This document shows, piece by piece, positions 6,889 through 10,872 of a stretch of DNA of 10,872 nt. The notes under the pieces are model-generated. The model was not told where the DNA came from, ran no database searches, and was given only the letters and a program-made list of their open reading frames with translations. Origin of the DNA: Sulfurivirga caldicuralii (GTDB lineage: Bacteria; Pseudomonadota; Gammaproteobacteria; Thiomicrospirales; Thiomicrospiraceae); contig DQVN01000013.1 of NCBI GenBank assembly GCA_015661715.1, positions 1 to 10,872 of the forward strand, read 5' to 3'. Each line of letters starts with the position of its first letter. Position 1 is the stretch's first letter. The position numbers and the translations under genes are program-made.

Positions 6889-7622
6889 GCTATCAGGGTA
6901 AGCGATTCTTAGGGGTGGTGCCTGCCCGCTGCGGCAGCCGCCGGATAGTGGATAAGAATATCCGTACCATTGCCGGACAGCCGTTGATGACCTGGACCTT
7001 ACAGGCGGCACAACAGGCTCGGTATCTGGAAGCCTTGATGGTCAGCACCGACTGTGACAAGATCGCCCAGGTGGCACGACAAGCGGGAATAGAGGTGCCC
7101 TTTCTGCGCCCGGCTGAACTGGCCACCGATGAGGCCACCACCGCTGCGGTTTTGACCCATGCTTTAGCCGCCTGGAGCGATTATAGTGGGGAAACCTATG
7201 ACTATGTGGTCGTGCTGCAGCCCACCTCGCCTCTACGCACAGCAGAAGAAATCGATGCTGCTATTGTCAAGGCGGTGGAACGGGATGCCCAAGCTATTAT
7301 CAGTGTCTCGCCGACGGCACAACCACCGTTGTGGATGAATACCCTGCCTGATGATGACAGCATGAACGGCTTTCTTACGCCCGCAGGCATGCGCCGTTCC
7401 CAGGACTTGCCCACCTATTGGTGTTTGAATGGTGCCATTGGGGTTATCTGTGCCCAGGCGGTGCGTGCCGGCCAGAGCGTGTGGTCATTGTCGAGAATTT
7501 ATGCTTACCGCATGAGCCGGGAACATGGTGTGGACATTGATGATCCGCTGGATTTTCTTTTGGCTGAAGCGCTGTTGCAGAAACGTCTTGCCTGTGCCGC
7601 CAGTGAGGATACAAGCGGATAG
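6885..7622 (+). CDS. CMP-nonulosonate (acylneuraminate-type) cytidylyltransferase
   Basis: A 245-residue enzyme of the NeuA/PseF/LegF family, which couples CTP to a nine-carbon keto-sugar acid (sialic, pseudaminic or legionaminic type) to give the CMP-sugar donor. The nucleotide-binding start is VVPARCGSRRIVDKNIR (11-27), a variant of PARxGSKxIxxKNI with Arg for the usual Lys. LQPTSPLR (111-118) follows, then RSQDLPTYWCLNGAI (171-185), and VDIDDPLDF (216-224) carries the metal-binding aspartates. There is no C-terminal hydrolase domain, unlike the long animal-type enzymes. ATG at 6885 overlaps the previous stop as ATGA and has GGAAGAGG upstream. Which sugar is used cannot be told. The synthase (NeuB/PseI/LegI) is not in the window. 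A CMP-KDO synthetase is less likely because of the QPTSPLR and QDLPTYW motifs. Confidence 0.85.
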   Translation: MSYQGKRFLGVVPARCGSRRIVDKNIRTIAGQPLMTWTLQAAQQARYLEALMVSTDCDKIAQVARQAGIEVPFLRPAELATDEATTAAVLTHALAAWSDYSGETYDYVVVLQPTSPLRTAEEIDAAIVKAVERDAQAIISVSPTAQPPLWMNTLPDDDSMNGFLTPAGMRRSQDLPTYWCLNGAIGVICAQAVRAGQSVWSLSRIYAYRMSREHGVDIDDPLDFLLAEALLQKRLACAASEDTSG

Positions 7623-7639
7623 GTTATGACATGCTGGCG

Positions 7640-7654
7640 TCGGGCGCAGCCCGA
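7640..7654 (+). terminator. weak hairpin between convergent operons
   Basis: TCGGGC and GCCCGA pair as a six-base stem with a GCA loop, 17 bases after the cytidylyltransferase stop. It is followed by TAAGCTCTTTT, which holds only a short T run (7662-7665). It could end + strand transcription, and being symmetric could also slow transcription arriving from mobA, although no T tract is present on that side. Confidence 0.4.
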
Positions 7655-7663
7655 TAAGCTCTT

Positions 7664-8248
7664 TTAGCAGATATGTTGCAGGAAAGTGAGGTCTTGCGGT
7701 TCATTCAGATTGGTAAAACAGGCGTGCTCCGACCAGGGAAGGATTGGGGCTTGAATATCCCGCAGCCAGCGGCTGATGGCCAGGCGTTGTTCTGTCAGAT
7801 GCCGGGTCAGGGAAGGCAGCAGGCTGATGTGATAGCGGCCAAACAGGGGTTGTAGCCGTCCGCTGGCGTCTTGGGGGATCAGGGCAGGGGCGGTGGCCTG
7901 ATCCAGCGTCTGGAGCAGTTGGGGGCAGACAATGGGGGCATCGACCGGCCACAGTTGCACCCAGTCGCAGGTTGCGCTTTGCAGGGCGGTGTGCAGGGCG
8001 GCCATGGGGCCAAAGCCCGGGCCGTATTGATCGAATACCAGTTGGGCCTGGCCAATCAGCGTCTGGTAGTAGGTGGCCTGATCGGGCCGACATAGAAGCA
8101 AAATTTCACGCCAGGAATAAGGCTCAAGCTGACGCAGCAAATATTGCACGAGGGGTGTGCCATCGGGCAGGGACAGCAGCCCTTTGTCTCTCCTGCCTAA
8201 GCGTATGCCCTGCCCGCCGGCGGCAATGGCCAAAGCACAGTCAGACAT
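7664..8248 (-). CDS. mobA: molybdenum cofactor guanylyltransferase
   Basis: A 194-residue cytoplasmic enzyme that joins GMP from GTP to molybdopterin to make molybdopterin guanine dinucleotide for the DMSO-reductase family of enzymes. The N-terminal loop ALAIAAGGQGIRLGRRDKGL (5-24) matches the MobA signature, with the same GG...RxGxxDKGL spacing as E. coli MobA. GPGFGPMAALHTAL (76-89), WPVDAP (100-105, D103 as metal ligand) and FTNLNEPQDL (178-187) follow in the expected order. The start is the ATG at 8248, placing the nucleotide loop at the N terminus; a longer frame to 8317 would add 23 residues lying within ybiB. It overlaps the ybiB end by 8 bases, so it is probably the last gene of the cysG-ybiB-mobA operon. 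Identification is good, though other small nucleotidyltransferases (MocA-like) share part of the signature. Confidence 0.85.
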   Translation of the reverse strand: MSDCALAIAAGGQGIRLGRRDKGLLSLPDGTPLVQYLLRQLEPYSWREILLLCRPDQATYYQTLIGQAQLVFDQYGPGFGPMAALHTALQSATCDWVQLWPVDAPIVCPQLLQTLDQATAPALIPQDASGRLQPLFGRYHISLLPSLTRHLTEQRLAISRWLRDIQAPILPWSEHACFTNLNEPQDLTFLQHIC

Positions 8249-9143
8249 AGGTTTGGAGAAAGTCGAAGTTGGCTTGTAATGCGGCGCGGTCGTAGTCGGT
8301 GAGTGTATGCTGCTCAATGCGGCGCAGCAGCCCCTCCATGGAAATGTCCTCCATCGGTTCGGGGCGGGCCTCCAGCGCCCGTGGCCAAGTGGATTCCTTG
8401 ATGCGGCCCCTCTGGGCGATTTGCAGCGTCGTGGTCGCGGTGGGACGGATCTCCGGCTCGCCGCCTTCGCCCTTGAAGGAAATCACATGGGGATCCTTGA
8501 GTTGGGCGGCCACTTCGGCATGGAGATTGGCATAGACGCCATGGAAAATCCCTTGAATGCTCAGCGGAGCCCGCAGGGGATTGATCATTTTACACAGGCT
8601 GTTGAAGATGGTGCGCACGCCCAGGCGGGGTTTGAGAAACAGATAGGGCGTCAGCGGAGCGGCGAAGGTCTCGAAGGGCAGATAGACCATATTATGATGC
8701 TGGAACAGCTCAGCGGCTTCTTCCAGGCTCCGGGCGCAGGGTAGATCAAGCGCCGCGCTGGCTTGAGCGGCATAGTAGCGTCCAGAGGTGGGATCAGCGC
8801 TGCCATGGAGCAGAATTTTTTTGCCCTGTTGGGCCAGTTGCCAGGTGGCATAGATGAAATAGGGCGGAAAGCGGCGTTTGCCGGCATAGGCGGGCAGGTC
8901 CAGATCGATGTCCGCATGGACGGTGGGCAATTGGTCGCGCACAGCGGCCACCAGGCCGGCCACTTCTTCGGGCTGCTCAGTCAATAGTCGCCAGGCCACC
9001 AGCAACGCCCCCAGGTGTAAGGGCTCAACCTCGCCGGCCCAGATACGCTGCATCACCCAGTAGGCTTCATCAAAGGTCAGATGACGGGCGCGGGTCGGCC
9101 CGCGACCGACCGCCTGGATGACTTCATTGAAGTGTTTGAACAT
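8241..9143 (-). CDS. ybiB: TrpD-like glycosyl transferase family 3 protein (YbiB type)
   Basis: A 300-residue homologue of anthranilate phosphoribosyltransferase. The N-terminal helical domain (residues 1-75, with LTFDEAYWVMQRIWAGEVEP) and the C-terminal alpha/beta domain follow the family. The place of the GTGGD phosphate-binding motif of true TrpD is taken by LPAYAGKRRFPPYF (83-96), and the KHGNRS segment by ILLHGSADPTSGRYY. This is the pattern of E. coli YbiB, known as a DNA/RNA-binding TrpD relative rather than a tryptophan enzyme. The start at 9143 has AGGAG eight bases upstream. It overlaps the cysG end by 20 bases and mobA by 8, so it is in the middle of a probable three-gene operon. 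A true phosphoribosyltransferase activity is unlikely because the PRPP loop is not conserved. The role in the cell is uncertain. Confidence 0.82.
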   Translation of the reverse strand: MFKHFNEVIQAVGRGPTRARHLTFDEAYWVMQRIWAGEVEPLHLGALLVAWRLLTEQPEEVAGLVAAVRDQLPTVHADIDLDLPAYAGKRRFPPYFIYATWQLAQQGKKILLHGSADPTSGRYYAAQASAALDLPCARSLEEAAELFQHHNMVYLPFETFAAPLTPYLFLKPRLGVRTIFNSLCKMINPLRAPLSIQGIFHGVYANLHAEVAAQLKDPHVISFKGEGGEPEIRPTATTTLQIAQRGRIKESTWPRALEARPEPMEDISMEGLLRRIEQHTLTDYDRAALQANFDFLQTYV

Positions 9144-10518
9144 GATTGAGCTCCTGGTGCAATTTGACCACCTGTCCGATGATAATCAGCGTGGGCGGCT
9201 TCAGCCCGTGTTGATCACGGACGGCAACACAATGGGCCAGATCGGTGATCAGCAGTCGATTGTCGGGTCGGGTGGCGTTTTCGATCAGGGCCACGGGTGT
9301 GTGTGGATCCATGCCGTGATCCAGCAGCGCCTGGCGAATATGGGGGAGGTTTTTCAGGCCCATATAAACGACCAGCGTATGATTGGGCTGAACCAGTGCA
9401 CCCCAGTTATAGGGTAGGCCACCGTCGCGACTGTGACCGGTGATCAAAGTGACCGCCTGTGCATGGTCCCGATGGGTCAGAGGGATGCCATAGGCGGCCG
9501 AGACGGCTACCGCGGTGGTCAACCCCGGGACAACGATAAAGGGAATGGCGGCCTCAGCCAGGGCGTGGGCTTCTTCTCCTCCGCGGCCGAAGAGATAGAC
9601 ATCGCCGCCCTTGAGGCGCGCCACTTTCTGTCCCGCTCTGGCCCGTTGGATCATCAAGGCATTGATCTGTTCTTGGCTGAGCGCATGATCACCGGCATGT
9701 TTGCCCACATAGATTCTCTCCGCCTCGCGGCGGGCCATATCGAGGATACGGTTATCCACCAGTCGGTCGTACAAAAGCACATCCGCCTGTTGCAACAGGC
9801 GGTGGGCTTTAAGAGTCAGTAACTCCGGATCTCCGGGGCCGCAGCCGATTAGCCAGACCTCGCCCGTGGGCATCAGCGAATGGGCCTGTTTCAGCGCCTG
9901 TTCAATGTGCGCTTGTGCCTGTTGGGGGTTGTCTTGCGCCTGTTCGATAAAGGCAGGGGTTAACAAACGTTCCCAAAAAGCTTTCCGTGCCGCTGGTGTG
10001 GGCAAAGCGGTTTTGACCCGTGTGCGCATCTGGCCGAGGAGATGGGCCACCTGTCCCAATCCTTGGGGCAGACAGCGCTCCAGCATGCCTTTGATCCAGC
10101 GGGCCAGAATAGGGGAACGCCCGCCGGTGGATACGGCCAGGGTGATCGGCCCCCGTTCGACAATGGCAGGGAGGATAAAATCGCACAGCTCGGTCACATC
10201 GGCGGTATTGATCAGAATGTTCTGTTCCCGGGCCCAGCGGGTAGCGTTATGGCTGACCTGTTCATCATCGGTAGCGGAGATGATCAGTACAGGACGCGGC
10301 AAGGAGTGGGTGGTATTGGGGTCAAATTCCATGGCATGCCAATGGAGCTGACCGGCGTGTACATAGCGGTGCATTTCCTGACCCAGCGCCGGGGCGATGA
10401 CATGCACCTGAGCGCCTGCTTGTAGCAATAAGCTGGCTTTGCGGGCGGCGACCACCCCGCCGCCAATCACCCAACAGGGGCGTTGGCGTAACAACACAAA
10501 AATCGGTAGTGCGTCCAT
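9124..10518 (-). CDS. cysG: siroheme synthase (bifunctional, CysG)
   Basis: A 464-residue enzyme that makes siroheme from uroporphyrinogen III, the cofactor of sulfite and nitrite reductases. The N-terminal part (1-150) is precorrin-2 dehydrogenase/sirohydrochlorin ferrochelatase: VIGGGVVAARKASLL (17-31) is the NAD-binding glycine loop, INTADV (103-108) the region of the catalytic Asp, and STGGRSPILAR (130-140) the conserved serine segment. The C-terminal part (from about 219) is the SAM-dependent uroporphyrinogen methyltransferase: VWLIGCGPGDPELLTLKA (221-238), LLYDRLV (248-254), RLKGGDVYLFGRGGEE (301-316), VPGLTTAVAVSAAYGIPLTH (330-349) and VVYMGLKNL (383-391). The ATG at 10518 gives the typical MDxLPIF start; a TTG at 10539 is in frame but less likely. 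No clear Shine-Dalgarno is seen. It is first in the - strand operon, behind a candidate promoter. Confidence 0.96.
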   Translation of the reverse strand: MDALPIFVLLRQRPCWVIGGGVVAARKASLLLQAGAQVHVIAPALGQEMHRYVHAGQLHWHAMEFDPNTTHSLPRPVLIISATDDEQVSHNATRWAREQNILINTADVTELCDFILPAIVERGPITLAVSTGGRSPILARWIKGMLERCLPQGLGQVAHLLGQMRTRVKTALPTPAARKAFWERLLTPAFIEQAQDNPQQAQAHIEQALKQAHSLMPTGEVWLIGCGPGDPELLTLKAHRLLQQADVLLYDRLVDNRILDMARREAERIYVGKHAGDHALSQEQINALMIQRARAGQKVARLKGGDVYLFGRGGEEAHALAEAAIPFIVVPGLTTAVAVSAAYGIPLTHRDHAQAVTLITGHSRDGGLPYNWGALVQPNHTLVVYMGLKNLPHIRQALLDHGMDPHTPVALIENATRPDNRLLITDLAHCVAVRDQHGLKPPTLIIIGQVVKLHQELNHVQTLQ

Positions 10519-10540
10519 AGAATGCTTAGTGGGTTTCAAA

Positions 10541-10554
10541 GGATATTATTATCC
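10541..10554. promoter_or_regulatory. small inverted repeat over the cysG -10 box
   Basis: GGATA and TATCC form a perfect five-base inverted repeat separated by four bases, overlapping the putative -10 box. It may be an operator, but a site this short and AT-rich can arise by chance. Confidence 0.25.
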
Positions 10555-10576
10555 GTGATCCTGGGGTAAGAAACAA
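10548..10576 (-). promoter_or_regulatory. candidate sigma-70 promoter for cysG-ybiB-mobA
   Basis: Read on the - strand, TTGTTT (10571-10576) as -35 and GATAAT (10548-10553, five of six consensus bases) as -10 are separated by exactly 17 bases. Transcription would begin near 10541, leaving a leader of about 20 bases before the cysG ATG at 10518. The -35 box shares bases with the T tract of the terminator of the next gene. The -35 match is only three of six, so this is a reasonable but unproven promoter. Confidence 0.4.
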
Positions 10577-10596
10577 AAAACCCGGCCAAGGCCGGG
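10571..10596 (-). terminator. rho-independent terminator of the right-hand gene
   Basis: On the - strand, CCCGGC and GCCGGG form a six-base GC stem with a four-base loop (a seventh pair is possible), followed directly by TTTTTTGTTTC. It lies 30 bases beyond the stop codon at 10627. The T tract is present only on this strand, which fixes the direction. Confidence 0.85.
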
Positions 10597-10626
10597 TAAT
10601 GGTGTAGGATCATCCGTATAGGTTGG

Positions 10627-10872
10627 TTAACCCCAAGTATCGGCGGTAATACTCTTATACCAACCCCGTGCATAGGTGGCTTCAGCAAGGAATTGATTCA
10701 TATCGGCATCCTTGGGCGTAACGCCACCGGCGCCTTTGATCGAACTCATGATCTTGCCGTTGTATTGATAGACGGCAACCACGCTGATGCCGTAGTTACT
10801 GGCGATCAGACTGTAGCAGGTATTGGCCAGTTTGGGCGTAGGCGCAGGCTGACCTGCATAAGCAGAGACAAT
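10627..10872 (-). CDS. C-terminal part of an unrecognised, possibly exported protein (partial)
   Basis: An open frame runs from the window edge to a TAA at 10627-10629 with no stop, giving the last 81 residues of a protein whose start lies outside. It begins [24 protein letters not shown] looks like a signal peptidase cleavage site, which would make this nearly the whole mature protein. One Cys is visible. Further on are [15 protein letters not shown], a likely strand pair, and [14 protein letters not shown] at the end. The frame is supported by its openness, by balanced amino-acid composition and by the rho-independent terminator just behind the stop. I do not recognise the family. If the signal peptide reading is right, it is a small periplasmic or secreted protein of unknown role, transcribed towards cysG and ended before the cysG promoter. 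Confidence 0.65.
   Translation of the reverse strand: MVSAYAGQPAPTPKLANTCYSLIASNYGISVVAVYQYNGKIMSSIKGAGGVTPKDADMNQFLAEATYARGWYKSITADTWG

Noticed and set aside
6885..7622. CMP-KDO synthetase (KdsB)
   Set aside because: The QPTSPLR and QDLPTYW motifs and the DIDDPLDF ending fit the acylneuraminate type rather than KdsB.
8307..8744. A 145-codon + strand frame opposite ybiB
   Set aside because: It lies wholly inside a conserved - strand gene and its protein shows no recognisable motif.
8241..9143. Anthranilate phosphoribosyltransferase (trpD)
   Set aside because: The GTGGD and KHGNRS motifs needed for PRPP and anthranilate use are replaced, and there are no trp genes nearby.
9866..10351. A 161-codon + strand frame opposite cysG
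   Set aside because: Antisense to the conserved CysG dehydrogenase part; composition is that of a shadow frame.

Overview
The window is a stretch of proteobacterial chromosome, densely coded. The psi-like DNA polymerase III subunit and the YbiB-type protein point towards Gammaproteobacteria, but I cannot name the genus from sequence alone, and another proteobacterial lineage such as a deep-branching magnetococcus-like group is not excluded. No rRNA, tRNA, CRISPR array or insertion sequence was seen, and no stretch of more than about 110 bases lacks a gene.

Left, + strand (1-2033): leuA (2-isopropylmalate synthase), overlapped by a small gene that I read as a divergent holD (psi subunit of the clamp loader).

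Middle, + strand (2042-7622): a tightly packed, largely overlapping run of six genes that looks like one operon. It encodes a NodB-type polysaccharide deacetylase broken by two opposite one-base frameshifts in G runs, an acyl-AMP ligase, a Gfo/Idh/MocA oxidoreductase, a free acyl carrier protein, a GNAT-like acyltransferase and a CMP-nonulosonate (sialic-acid type) cytidylyltransferase. A coherent reading, which is inference, is a cassette that removes an acetyl group from an amino sugar, replaces it with a special acyl group carried on the dedicated ACP, and activates the sugar with CMP for a surface glycan. No sugar synthase, glycosyltransferase, transporter, ketosynthase or phosphopantetheinyl transferase is present, so the cassette must work with genes elsewhere. 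This is the most interesting part of the window.

Right, - strand (7664-10518): cysG (siroheme synthase), ybiB (TrpD-like) and mobA (molybdenum cofactor guanylyltransferase), with overlapping ends and so probably one operon. Siroheme and molybdopterin guanine dinucleotide are both cofactors used by nitrate/nitrite and sulfur redox enzymes. A candidate promoter for this operon overlaps the U tract of the terminator of the next gene. A weak hairpin separates the convergent + and - operons near 7640.

Far right, - strand (10627-10872): the C-terminal 81 residues of an unrecognised, possibly exported protein, followed by a clear rho-independent terminator.
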